From: Epinephelus fuscoguttatus
Taxonomy: Eukaryota; Chordata; Actinopteri; Perciformes; Serranidae
Length of the DNA: 64,000 nucleotides
Direction of reading: 5' to 3'
NCBI RefSeq assembly: GCF_011397635.1
Contig: NC_064770.1
Span: 8,332,826 to 8,396,825, forward strand
The notes beneath the pieces are model-generated. The model saw only the letters and a program-made list of their open reading frames with translations, searched no databases and was not told the DNA's origin. Positions 33,764 through 44,905 of the stretch are shown here, piece after piece. Position 1 is the first letter of the stretch, and every line of letters starts with the position of its first letter. Position numbers and translations under genes: made by a program.

Positions 33764-35709
33764 AGGGTTCGGGTTACCAATAAATTTCCATGACTTTCAG
33801 ACAAATTTTCATGACCATACACTCGACACAGGACTACTACTCTTATTGATACTCCTTATCAATTCTGTTCTTTATCAATAGTCTTATTTGTTCTTTTTCA
33901 TTACTGTGCAATAGCTTTATTAAAAAGATATTATTTAAAAAAAAAATGAATTCAGAACTGCATTAGAACTGACGAGTTTAAATATAACTAAATGTTGTTT
34001 CTAGAGCAACAGCAGAAATGTTTACAACAGCAAAGTCACTAAATAAACCTAATAATATTTCACTGGAAACAAACTGCCAATTAAATAAATCACATCCCTG
34101 ACATCACATTACTAAATGCAGACAGCCAGCAGGTAACGCTGGAAAATTTTAAGATATGTGGCAAACTAAGTAAAAAAATTTCGACTTCATACAGACAGCC
34201 TTTGTTTTAGCTTGTTTGTAACAATATGCTATTAGCCAAGCATGAGCAATGTGCTTGTGTAAAACAGTTGATAACAGACTTCAGACAGAGCAGATTAAAA
34301 TATTGCTTGCTACATGTTAATGCTTGTTGAACAGGTGTGATGTTACTGATTAAGTATTGGCTTTGACTCAATAAGATATTATTAGCCTGAGTGTCAGACT
34401 GAAGCTCCCAGAACCTTCAGTCTGACATGGCTTCCATTGAAGGTGATTTACAAGGGGGAGGGAATTTGATTTTTTCCCTAACCAATCAGTAGAGATCAAC
34501 GACTCACCCAGAATCTGATGTCATTAGTATCCATGCCTCGGGGGTGCCGAAAACAAGCGAGCATTGCCCGTTTAAAATGTCTCCGTCATCGTGCACGCCC
34601 AGCTGCATCGCCGTTAAATCCAGTTTAGCAGCTTCCTTAATTTGGTCCTCTATTAACGCGAGTAGTGGCGAAATACCTCGATAGCATCGTTAATGTGGTC
34701 TATAGGATCTGTAGCAGTCGCCATTGTTGCTATCCTCACCAGTTACCCACCGGCGTATAGCTTGACATCAGTGTGGCGCTGATTGGCTAATCGTTAGACC
34801 CGTCCATTGGTCCGTCCATCGTTTGGACGAGATAAATCGCAAATTCATTGAAGTATGCCAGACCAGAGATGCAAGCCTACTCAGTTGAGTGGGCGGGGTC
34901 TATGGTCTGGAACCAGGCTAAGATATTATTGCACTTATTTAGAGTGACAGGTGCTGTTTGTTGTCTCCATAGGCAATGTCAAGTGTGTTTAAAAAAAGTA
35001 TCAATAAAAGTTCTGGCAACTTTATCAATACTACAATCTTTGCCCTGTAGACAGTTTTAATGGGTTCCAGTACCCATCCCTAATGCAGTTAGGGCTTCGT
35101 TTCTGGAAACAGTACCTGAAATAGTCTTTTGTCTGGTGGTGGATGAGAGAGCAGCACTGCAACTGGCAGCAGGTGTGTCATGATGGTTGTCGGGGTCAAT
35201 AGCCAGTGATGCGAGTTGATATAGCGTTTACAATTAACTCCTTTAGCATGGCTAGCTAGCCCTGCCTCTCCCAAAAATAAGTCGTAGAACATTTTACTAC
35301 ACACAGCCCACATTTTGCCCATCCTGTGTCTTGGTCTTTCTCAAGCTATGCCCTATCTTTGTCCCAATAACACCAGATGTTATTAAATCAGAATTTCCTG
35401 GCATTGCGTGAAATGACATTTCGTCAAAGAACAAAGTGTAACTCAGGTCAGAGTTTGACGTTACCTCTGCAGAGAGCAACATAACATCAAGTGACATGAC
35501 TGATTTGTTTAACCAGCATAGATTGTTCTCAGTTGATCCTAACTGAACCACGTTTACCGTATTATATGGGTATTTGTGAAACAAATTTCCCTAAATTTTC
35601 AAAAACTTTGTGGGTGTATTTAATTTTCAAAAACTTTTCCAGGCCTGGAAATTGCTATTTACAAAATTCCATGACTTTTCCAGGTTTTTCATGACTGTAC
35701 AAACCCTGA
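33764..35709. mobile_element. hAT-like nonautonomous element inserted into the repeat above
   Basis: The left end is 'TAGGGTTCGGGTTACC' and then 'AATTTCCATGACTTTC'. The right end, 'AAATTCCATGACTTTTCCAG' then 'ACTGTACAAACCCTG', is an imperfect inverted counterpart. This 'CCATGACTTTTCCAGG' text is characteristic of a common fish hAT family. No transposase frame was found and the target duplication was not resolved. Confidence 0.45.
34383..34920. mobile_element. DNA element with 9-bp target duplication and hairpin ends
   Basis: Termini are TAGCCTGAGTGTCAGAC (left) and, in reverse, TAGCCTGGTTCCAGACC (right). The element is flanked by exact AGATATTAT at 34374-34382 and 34921-34929. Each end folds: GTCAGACTGAAG...CTTCAGTCTGAC on the left, and CCAGACCA...TGGTCTGG on the right. 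A 9-bp duplication suggests a Mutator-like or Merlin-like mechanism. 538 bp, non-coding. Confidence 0.75.
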
Positions 35710-36086
35710 AGGTTGGACAAGTAAAGATATGTAGGCATAGTAAAGTTACATGGATTACTTTTAGGCAAGTTACGTAGTTTATATTTTAGGTAGTTTAGGC
35801 AAATAAGGTTATGTAGGTTAGGATTAGGAAAAGAAACATGGTTACAGTATACTTTAAAATAACTCAAAGTTCACTTGGTTTCATCGGTTCCGAACACTAA
35901 TTTCCCAGAGGAAAGTCCTGTGTTGTTTGACACATCCACCAACACATCCTCCCTCCTCATGCAGCCTTCCTGATAATTTGGGTTATACACAAATTACTGG
36001 CTCATGATCAGGTGGGTTTTATACAAATATGGACCATTATTTTTCGTAGGTCTACATATGAACAGTGCATTAGAATAGCCTGCCAA

Positions 36087-37074
36087 TAGATGAGACACAT
36101 GTTGCAAGAGGAGCCATTAACAAGAGTGGTTTGGTTTATGATCTGAGGCAAAGCTAACATTATCAACCAACCCATCCTTATTAGCCGATGTTGTCGCTAA
36201 GTAGGGAGCTCTTTGTTTCCAAAACTCTACCACAGACCCAGCAAGATCTTGATCGTATCTCCAGTCAAGGATAAAAGGCTATTATGTACACTGAGAAGAG
36301 GATGGGCACACAAACCTCACTGGCACCACCAGATATCTAACCAAACATGCACAGAGGAACAGGACGGTTTAAGTAGCATTTTTCCACTGATGGTGAGTCA
36401 GACCGTTTGTTTATTTTAGCAAGCTTCTTGATGCAGAAAGTGTTTGCCTATGTCTCGGCTTCTATAGGTGGGAATGATGTTGTTCATGATATAAAGTGAC
36501 TTGTGGATGTCACAGCTGGGTTAGGCTAACTATGGTAGCTGCAACATGATAACATTAATGTAATGTTAAATGTATTCTGCATTGTAGTTGAGGTGCAATG
36601 ACTTGATGGAGACAGTGGTAGATCACTTGTTTTGTGAGAAGAAGTTCTTTGTCAGGTGCAGCAACCTGACATCATATTTAGCCATGCACCACCCAATGTC
36701 CTGACTTAAGGTCAGGCAACCTTTCACTTTCACTTTTGCCGCTGTTGTCCAACCCCAAGGGAACAGGTCTTACCACTGTGGGGGGTTTTTTGTTGGGTTT
36801 TATTTTGACTTTGTCCATGGTTCATTGTATCTCATCAAAACTTTGCAGTTTCTTGAATAAAATTATAGATTTCTTTAAACATTGTTGCAAAAATTTGGAA
36901 TAATGTCAGTAAACAACTCAACAATATAACATAGGTCCAGTCGTTTTAAGACTTTCGTAACAGAAATGTTTTATATTATATCTCAACGTGATCTCATCCG
37001 TATTCATTATATTTTGATGCTTCATCAGAAAGTGGGGGCAGTCTTTTTCCATAAATCTTGAAGCAGGGGGTCAG
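36087..37074. other. Unassigned DNA
   Basis: Nothing recognisable beyond short T/G runs near 36780. Confidence 0.4.
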
Positions 37075-37335
37075 CAGTTAGGTTTAGGCAACACAACTAC
37101 TTGGTCAGGGTTAGCCAAACATCATGGTTGTCATTAGTCACCTGAGTCAGCTCAGGTGACTAAGAAGGGGTTGGTGGTTATGTTTAGCCAACAAAACTAT
37201 GTGTTTTGGGTTGGGAAAAGATCGTGATTACATTAGTAATGTCAGTCAACTCATGTGACTAACAAGGAGTTAGCAGTCAGATTTAACCAACCAAACTATT
37301 TGGTTATGGTAAGGAAAAGATTGTGGCTGACCTTT
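37075..37335 (+). repeat. Three tandem units of about 99 bp
   Basis: Units begin near 37081, 37180 and 37280 with 'GGTTTAGGCAACACAACTA', 'TGTTTAGCCAACAAAACTA' and 'GATTTAACCAACCAAACTA'. Each is followed by GGxAAAGAT-like text and 'CA(G/C)...GTGACTAA(G/C)AA'. The same core is inside the nested element at 4.8 kb. Confidence 0.75.
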
Positions 37336-39564
37336 ATCAAGGAGTGGACTCACATGCTTAACAACGAAGTAACAAACTATGTGACTCAGACTGATGTAGC
37401 AAAATAAGTCAACATTGACACTAACATCAGTCTCCTGGGTCAAAGTCCTGTGCTTGCTGGGCCTGTCCACCGATGCAAACTTCCTTGCTCTTTTTACTAC
37501 ATCTGTTGCTCTGACTGTTTCATCAGAGTTGGTCAAAAAGCCATATTTGTCTCATACAGATGCCTAAGGGTGCATTAAGCATCTGTATCAAACGCTGGGG
37601 GTCACTGCCCAAGCGGCATTTTTGGATGCCCTGGGAATGTGACCAGGCTGTATATCTTTAAGTAAGGTTTTGAATGCAGGATTTTAAATTGTAGAGTAAG
37701 TATTTTCACAATGTGGTAATAGTACTTTTACTTAAGTAAAGGATCTGAATATTTCCTCTGCTGTAGATATTTAAAGTTTCAGCAGAGTTAAAGTTTGGGG
37801 ACAGTCTCTAATTTTCCCTTTTTTTCTTCTTCTTGGCCTTCAGTTCTGAAGAAAAGGTGAAAGGTCTTTAATGAGGGGTCATTAAAGGGGCTCGGGGTCA
37901 GCCAACAGCCAACTCTCACATCAATTAACCTGCTGTTGCTTTCATTCTTTTCTCAGTAAGTGGCAGGATTAGCGTCGACTGCATCTCTTAGGAGTCAGGG
38001 GGGAAAATTAGCAGGAAGAGACGCCCATTAAAACCATCAGAGTGTGTTGTTTTTAGCTCTGCAGCAGCAGCGTAATGACTCCACACTCTGATAATGTTTG
38101 TTTCATGCTGATGGTTTAGACCATCAGTTAGCTGATGTATCGACGTGATACAGACCTGTTATTAAATACTGGATAATGGCCGGTCAGTGTCGTCCACATT
38201 CAGGGCTGTCAGTCTGAAAGCCTGGAGAGAAACCTGCAGTTTCAGTTAAGATTGTAGAGTTTTGTACCCTTGTGGAAAAAAATAAATCACTATTTTATGT
38301 ATGTGTACACAAATACAGTATGTCTGTTGTTTTTGAACACTTTGGTGCAAAACCTGTATTGCTTTTGTACAGTAATAAATAACTTAAAACTTGAGTAAAT
38401 GGCCAGATATATTCTGGAAGTTAACCATATTTATGATCTTATTTGGTCAGTTTTTGGAATAAATAACATTTGGCATACAGACTGTCTCTAACTAATTATG
38501 AACTTAGACAGTCTTTCATAAGCTCTTTCATTTTCTTGTATGTGAGCTTATTCATATATCTCATAATTGTTTTCCAGGAAGCTTCTTGGGATAATATGAG
38601 GATATTATGGGCCTATGTCTAGCAGGAAATATTACTGAGAAAAATCCAATAAATGCTCTATATGCAACAGCAGTATACAGGAATATTTGGAACCGTAAAA
38701 TAGAGATTAACCATTAAAAATATATTGAAAAAACCCCCAACATTTTTATAAATGTATTTAAAGACAGAATAATGAAATATAATTAACTGGCACAAATCTG
38801 CATGTATGTTGTCTTCTTACGAATCATATTCTTATTCAATAATTTAAATGCAGGCTTAATTAAACAGTTATGGTTTATTTTTTCATAAATGTATTAATAC
38901 ATCAATTACTCCACTATGATAACTGCTAAAAAGACTCTGTTTTCATGCTCTTATAGAAATACATGAAATGGATACAAAGTTTTTGCGTTACATCATGGTG
39001 AGAATGATGTGTTTAGATCATGTGCTGGCAACACAAAAACAAATACAGTGCAAAGTCAGTGAAGATCTTTTGTTGTGGTGAAAACATGAATTAAGTATAA
39101 AGACCTAAAAAAGTACGCGTAGGGTGGGTGGGTCAAACAAACACGGACTTTCCACCAGGAGATGGCTGTTAGTGTCGTGTGTGAAAACAAAAGTCAATGT
39201 TCATGATTATAGAGACTTCGCTACACAAAGAGGGTAGGTTATGTAACTTATGTCCCATACAACAAAATTTTCCTTAACTTAATTTTAATTCTCAAAACCT
39301 AACTGTGTTTTTCTTCCCCTAAAGCTTACCAAAATGCAACAGTTTCATATTTCAACAGTTTTCATATTGCTAGCATGTAATTTTTTACACATTTTTGTGC
39401 CCACCACCAAGTAATGCATTGTTACAAGTTTATGTCCGTTTTACATATTTCTGTGAGACTGTTTGCCTTTATTTTATCTTATTCAATCGTCCATTTTATC
39501 ACACAACTCTATCTGTTAGTTGTCTTATTTAAATTATTACGATGATCAATTTCATGACATGGGC
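37336..39564. other. Unassigned DNA with one MITE end
   Basis: 37670-37762 matches the right part of the CAGTGGTGGAA family ('ATGTGGTAATAGTACTTTTA'). The remaining 1.8 kb is AT-rich with no supported gene. Confidence 0.4.
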
Positions 39565-40696
39565 CTCTAGTTTCACGGACCGGGCGAAGTGGAGGCACAG
39601 CACACCTGCACTTAGCCAACTGGGTGTGACCAGGCGGATTTTGCAAGTTTGGCACACCGTGCACCCTGGCGCAGCTACTCCTCTTTCCCACCTCCGTCCC
39701 TCCTACCTGCGCAAGTCGGAAAGAGGGAGGAGAGAAGGCGTGGAGTGGGTTTTACACACATCACACCAATCAAATGAGCCCCTCTCCTCACCCTTAAATG
39801 CGCCGCGCGAAGGCGTAATGAGAGTTTACTCAATTTGCCATGGCAGAAGAGAGCAGCAGCGTCAGACGGCCAAACTTCTCCCAGGAGGAAACTGATGTTT
39901 TGGTCCGGGAGGTCCAAGCTCGCAGTGTCCGAATATACGGAACCGCGAGCAGACCTCCACGGGCTGATGATGCAAAGGTAGCCTGGGAGGAGGTCACCAC
40001 AATTGTACATCAATGTTGCGTTTCTCTCGTGCGCGCTCTCTCTTTCTCTCTCGCAGTCTCACTCTGTTTCTTTTCTTTTGACTTTTCTAAGATGACAGAT
40101 GCTGAATATATACTCCCTATCTGATGCTGTGGCTGTTTGTGGTTGGCTGAGAGGGATGTGAACCCATTAGTTTGCAGCTGTGTTCATCTAATCAGGTTGG
40201 GTTTCCATTACACATGCCAAACGTGCCAAACGGTGCCAATCCCCTTTGATCTGACATCAGATGTGACGGGACAGTCGATATAGAGATACATTTATGTGCT
40301 GATTGCAGATAGTTGCATTGAATAGTGGTTTTGTGGCTATTTATTGCATTGTTAATGTGCCTGATATTCTGGAAACCTGCCTGTGAGGTTTTGGTGACGT
40401 GTGCGCACTGTCCGCTGGTCAGCCAAACTTCCACTACACGGCCTGCACTGACAGTAGACCTGGTTTCAGCTGGCGAGCTTTTAGCGCACCTTCGGCGAAG
40501 CCTTTTTGGCAGGAAACTGTCACTGCGCCAAGCTGGATCCGTCGACACCTCCCCCTGCTGCGCCACCACACCCATCTCAGCGCACCTCGGTCTGCCAAAC
40601 TACCAAACTGAGCGCGTCTCGGGTTACGCTGCTTGAAACTAGCTCTGCGCGGGGTTCGCCACCTGCGCCTCCCTGCACTGCGCCGGGAAACTAGAG
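39565..40696 (+). mobile_element. Harbinger-like nonautonomous element carrying a Myb/SANT-like gene fragment
   Basis: The ends are CTCTAGTTTCACGG (left) and CCGGGAAACTAGAG (right), an inverted repeat with one mismatch in 14. The element is much more GC-rich than its flanks. It encodes a Myb/SANT-like fragment at 39840, the accessory protein expected of PIF/Harbinger elements, but no DDE transposase. The target duplication is unclear. Confidence 0.6.
39840..40019 (+). pseudogene. Truncated Myb/SANT-like DNA-binding protein of a Harbinger-type element
   Basis: The ATG at 39840 sits in a good context (GCCATGG). The product reads 'RRPNFSQEETDVLVREVQAR' and then 'AWEEVTTIVHQC', the start and middle of the trihelix/Myb-like domain found in Harbinger Myb proteins and in host relatives such as NAIF1. 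After about residue 60 the frame turns into hydrophobic Ser/Leu/Phe text from a CT-rich stretch, so the third helix is missing. Either the gene is broken or an intron follows; I saw no matching downstream exon. Confidence 0.6.
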
Positions 40697-41924
40697 CTCA
40701 TGGAGTCGTTTTGTCCGTAATTGAGTCCTAAAAGTAAAGGATTCTGCTGTTAAATCAAGTTGTTTCAAGACTACAATACCACAGTATTAGCTATATTTAC
40801 ATTTGCTTTTTGTTGTATTTTACATTTATTTTTCATTTTCCATTTTTTATTTTCAATTTTTTATCATATTTTATATATGTTTGGATTCTCATTTGTTCAT
40901 GTGTTTTTCTTTTCATAAACTTTGAAGAATCATTGTTTTAGGGAGCCTGAGAACAAGAACCTCATTGCCAACAACTGCTTCCCTGTAACTGTTGTGCATA
41001 TGACAAATAAAAACTTACTGACTGAGTGTCATTCTGTTTTAAGTTATTAAGTCTTTAAAAAGAGAGACAATGTGATTCTTGTAATAAGTTAATTTTAACC
41101 TGGAAACTAAACAAAGCAGGCAGTTTGGTACCTCTACAGTACACTGGAATGGAAATAAAGCTCACATACACAAAATTATGGATACATATTGCAGAAGCTG
41201 ATTTTCAGCCTGCTCAGACCACCTGTTAAAGCACAGAGATCAATTTTCTAAGCTCCATGGCAGACGTGCAAAACATCCCTTCATTAATGTCGAGTTTGAC
41301 CTCTTTAACTTTGACATATTTCATTACGGATTTCAGCACACAGCAGCAGATATGTGCACTAACTCCATGGTCTCTAATTTAGCATGCTGGTGCGGGATAC
41401 TGATTACTTCAGTCACACTGGGAATTAACAGCAACTTTATCAACGGCTCTCTTCACACATTTAGAGAGAGACCTAATTTATTCACGTCACAGCAACAGCA
41501 CACGAAGAATCCACACTGTATGGGAATAGTGCAAAAAACAAAGTCAAACACAAGTGCACACATGACTGCAGAGCGGCTGTGCAGAATGAATGTAATTATA
41601 AGTTGTAAGTTACAATGTTGTATTTTAAGTCCAGTTAGTGAGTCCAGTAAGACTTCAGGAGCCACCCAGTCCACTGGTGTCCACACTGCGACAAAGTGGA
41701 GATGAGTTATTTACAGCAGCAGCAGCATCTGGGGCTCAATTAAAAATGTTGGAACCTTAAACTAAACTCCAAACAACTTAATCAGCATTTTCAGAACACC
41801 TCAACCAGAACATCACTGCAGCAGCCTTAATGTGTGTCAGCCGGTTTATGGGTCCTGCCTTATTTTTAATGTTTAGGTTTCTTATGCTAGTGAGAGAAAG
41901 AAGAGGAAAAGACTGAAACCCAGT
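40697..41924. other. Unassigned DNA, possibly with a LINE tail near 40920-41030
   Basis: 'GTTGTGCATATGACAAATAA' (about 40992-41011) resembles the last bases of several fish LINE 3' ends, but the match is short. No gene seen. Confidence 0.3.
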
Positions 41925-43352
41925 GGTGGAGGAAGGAAATATTCAGTTCCTGAATGATACTCTGTTACCAGTAGAGTCTTGCACTGAAAATGTTACTTAA
42001 CTAAATGTATATAAGTTTAATCAGGAAAATGTATTTAAAGTATTAAAAGGAGCAAAATGTCCCTTGTGACTATCACACTATTATTTATTATATTATTAGA
42101 TTATGTATTAAAGGATCAGTGGGGCATCTTTTGACAGAAAGGGAATCTAATATTTATAACTGTGTTTTCATTAGTTTATAATCACCTGAATTAAAGAATC
42201 GTTGTGTTTGCGTTACCTCAGAATGAGCTGTTTATGTCTATATTTGGAGCAGGTCCGCTTCCACTGAGTCCGCCATGTTGTTTCTACAGTAGCCAAGAAT
42301 GGATAAACTTAACACTGGCTCAGTTTTAGTTCTCCTACATGCTTGGCACACTAGGAGAAGCAGGAGAAGCAGGATTTTACAGTTGCAGTTGGTTGAGGTG
42401 GAGCTCATTTTGATCTGAAAACAACTCATTATTTTTTCATTATGGATTTATCTGCTGATTATTTTCTCTACCTCACACAGAAGATTTAGCGTCCCATAGG
42501 CAAGACTGGACAAGTTGAGGAACTCTTTTGTTCCTCAGCCTGTTCAATCTATTAAATCAGAGTATAGGCTCTCTAAGTAACCTCAGCATTCCTTGTTGTA
42601 ATTTGTGCCATTATATCTACTATTTGTAATGTGTAGTTCTAGTATAGTTTTGTTGTTTGGTTAGATTTTTGTATTTATGTGTATTTATGTGAAACCAGGG
42701 GTGAAAATATATGCAGTGCAGGCAGTGCAGGCAGTGCAGTTGCTCTGGGGCCCATGAGGTGGAGTAATTCAGACTGCTACCTTAAATATATTCCTGTGTT
42801 CAAAGAGGAATGATAAGAACAGAATGTTCCTAATTTAAAAATGGTGCAATTTGCTTTATATGCCCTTAATAAAGGAAAACCCATCTACACCATGGTTTAC
42901 TTTTTAAGTTTTATTTCTTTTAAATAGTCAAGTGTCTAAAGCATTTTTTAACTTTTTCCATCTATAAATAAATTATAAGGCTATACAGTTCCGTTTTATT
43001 ATTATTTTTCTGTGATATTTCATCAGATATGCAATCCTGATTGCCAGGTAATATTTTCAATGTTTTCCAATTCATTTTCCGTCACTCAACTTATTGATTA
43101 ATCAACTAATCATTTCAGCTGTACTTGTATAAGCTGTTGGGGAACAAACACCATATTTTACAAACTCTTAGCATTTTGTGTGTAAAAAATATCAATTTTT
43201 AAATTAATAAAACTATAAGATCTTGTTAATGTAGAAGAGTAGAAGTAGAAAGAAGCATAAAAAGAAAATACTTAAGTACAATATAAGTGCCTTAAAATTG
43301 TGCTTAAGTACCATATTTGAGTAAATGTACTTTGTAACATTCTACCACTGTT
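41925..43352 (-). repeat. CAGTGGTGGAA-family ends flanking other repeats
   Basis: Reversed right end 'CCAGTGGTGGAGGAAGG' begins at about 41922. A reversed left end 'GAGTAAATGTACTTTG' to 'TCTACCACTG' finishes at about 43352. Between them 42100-42420 holds another common fish repeat ('CACTGAGTCCGCCATGTTG', 'TTTCTACAGTAGCCAAGAAT'). This could be one enlarged element or two fragments. Confidence 0.5.
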
Positions 43353-44380
43353 TTAAAAGATTAGCTTGTTTTGATCAAAATTTTTAAGTTTTGAGTTAAT
43401 TCCTTGTCTGTGTTTTGTGTCCACAGTGCAGATCTTCATCCCACTGACTCTCAGACTGACACACTGAGTTTGTGTCACCTCATCTTCATCACCCTCATCA
43501 CACACACACACACATACTTTGACTACAGAGAAGACTTGGGAGGCAGCCATGTTACTGTAACTGTGAGTTAATCCAGTTACAGTCGCTAACTTATTTGATC
43601 TCCTCACTGAAATTCAAACGATTTATTCTTCTGAGGCGTTTTATAAGCCAGTCAGACAAACATCTGTATCCATAATTTTAAATCTAAACACCTCATTTCT
43701 GTCTTCAAACAGGTAGCAGGGGTGTTGAAACAATTCATCTACAAAATTAACTCTTCACAGTTTTGATTGTGGTTTAATTAATTTATGGAGGAAAAGTAAC
43801 ATTTATCTGCCGGTTAAAGCTTGTCCAGTGTGACCATTTGCTGCCTTTCTCTCTTTAATATCTCTGTACACTGAATATTTTGCATTTCAGACAAAATAAG
43901 ACATCTGACAACGAAAAGGAACCATTATATACTCCAATACTTCCACACAGAGGGAGGGCGTGCCATGAATGTTAACAGAAGGAGCACATATCTGATAAAC
44001 CATCAGCTTCTTATAGCATCTTTCTAGGAAATGACGCCAACGGTTTAAGCTGCAAATATAAGAATATTAATCAGTCCTGCCTGTGTAGAAAAACATACAA
44101 CCCATTCTTATGTGAAGCAGCAGAGCCTTAAAAGGTGCCTTAAAAGCAACATGACTCCAACCATATTTAATACATAATTAAACACACTGATGCATGTCTG
44201 ACATCATGTACAAACGCACCATCATCAGTGGAAAGGAAAAAGGGAAAGCTCCAGATGGAAGTGTGCTGTAGCCAGAGCTGAAGACAGCCGACACACCCCT
44301 GAGCACCAATAACAGCAGCAGCATGTTTTACACACCCAACGTGTGAAATAACACAAAAGGTTTTCTCAGTGAGCTCTTAC
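43353..44380. other. Unassigned DNA
   Basis: Short (CA)n near 43500-43512. No gene supported. Confidence 0.4.
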
Positions 44381-44482
44381 CTGGTCCTAGTCTACAGGAA
44401 GCTGCCGGCTGCTGGTCATTGTGTCTCTGCTGCAGTAGGTACAGGAGGCACAGATCCAGTGGTGTGAGACGAAACAACGACA
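44381..44482 (-). CDS. Candidate small internal exon, unknown gene
   Basis: On the minus strand a strong 3' splice site (TTTATTTTTTTTCAG) precedes 102 bases that end CCAG|GTAAGAG, a near-consensus donor. One frame is open through the whole exon and reads 'SLFRLTPLDLCLLYLLQQRH' then 'NDQQPAASCRLGP'. No family was recognised. It is on the same strand as the prrt2-like gene and 14 kb upstream, so it might be a 5' non-coding exon of that gene. Splice-site strength is the only evidence. Confidence 0.3.
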
Positions 44483-44676
44483 CTGAAAAAAAATAAAGGA
44501 ATCAGACAAAAGATTCACTCTGTTAAAAAATGGTGGAACAGCTCTTTAGTCAGTCCCTGCTTTTATTGATTATTGTTGTGTTGATTTCTGGTGATGCAGA
44601 ATGGTGGGACGTCGCTGCAGCAGCTTTCTGTCTGTTCCACTGCAAGAGGTAAAAGGAAAGGGAGGGGTGCTTTAAA

Positions 44677-44678
<2 letters not shown>
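44483..44678. other. Unassigned DNA before the GT tract
   Basis: Contains the upstream intron side of the candidate exon. Nothing else seen. Confidence 0.3.

Positions 44679-44743
<65 letters not shown>
44679..44743. repeat. (GT)n microsatellite, about 32 units
   Basis: Uninterrupted GT run. Confidence 0.95.
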
Positions 44744-44746
<3 letters not shown>

Positions 44747-44863
44747 GAGGCAGCACTTGCAAAATAGTGGCTTCCTTCATCTCCATCTTCCTCCACTGTA
44801 AAGCTGACTGAAACTAAAAGCAGTGCCTGTCTAAACCTGCAAAATAAAAGCTTAACGGGGGTC

Positions 44864-44865
<2 letters not shown>

Positions 44866-44901
<36 letters not shown>
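44866..44901. repeat. (GT)n microsatellite, second tract
   Basis: GT run about 120 bp from the first. The open frames across both are artefacts. Confidence 0.95.

Positions 44902-44905
<4 letters not shown>

Larger units (their letters stand above)
33600..36086 (-). mobile_element. Second copy of the 17.7-kb MITE-like repeat, split by a hAT-like insertion
   Basis: Reading the minus strand from 36086 gives 'CAGGCTATTCTAATGCACTG', 'AGCCAGTAATTTGTGTATAA' and 'CACAGGACTTTCC', in the same order as 17698-18000. The match stops at about 35710 and resumes at about 33763 with 'CCATGTTTCTTTTCCTAAAC', ending 'GTATGAGGATATG' near 33600. The 1.95 kb between is a later insertion. Confidence 0.55.

Noticed and set aside
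37075..37335. Regularly spaced repeats considered as a CRISPR array
   Set aside because: Units of about 99 bp repeat along their whole length without unique spacers, in vertebrate nuclear DNA.
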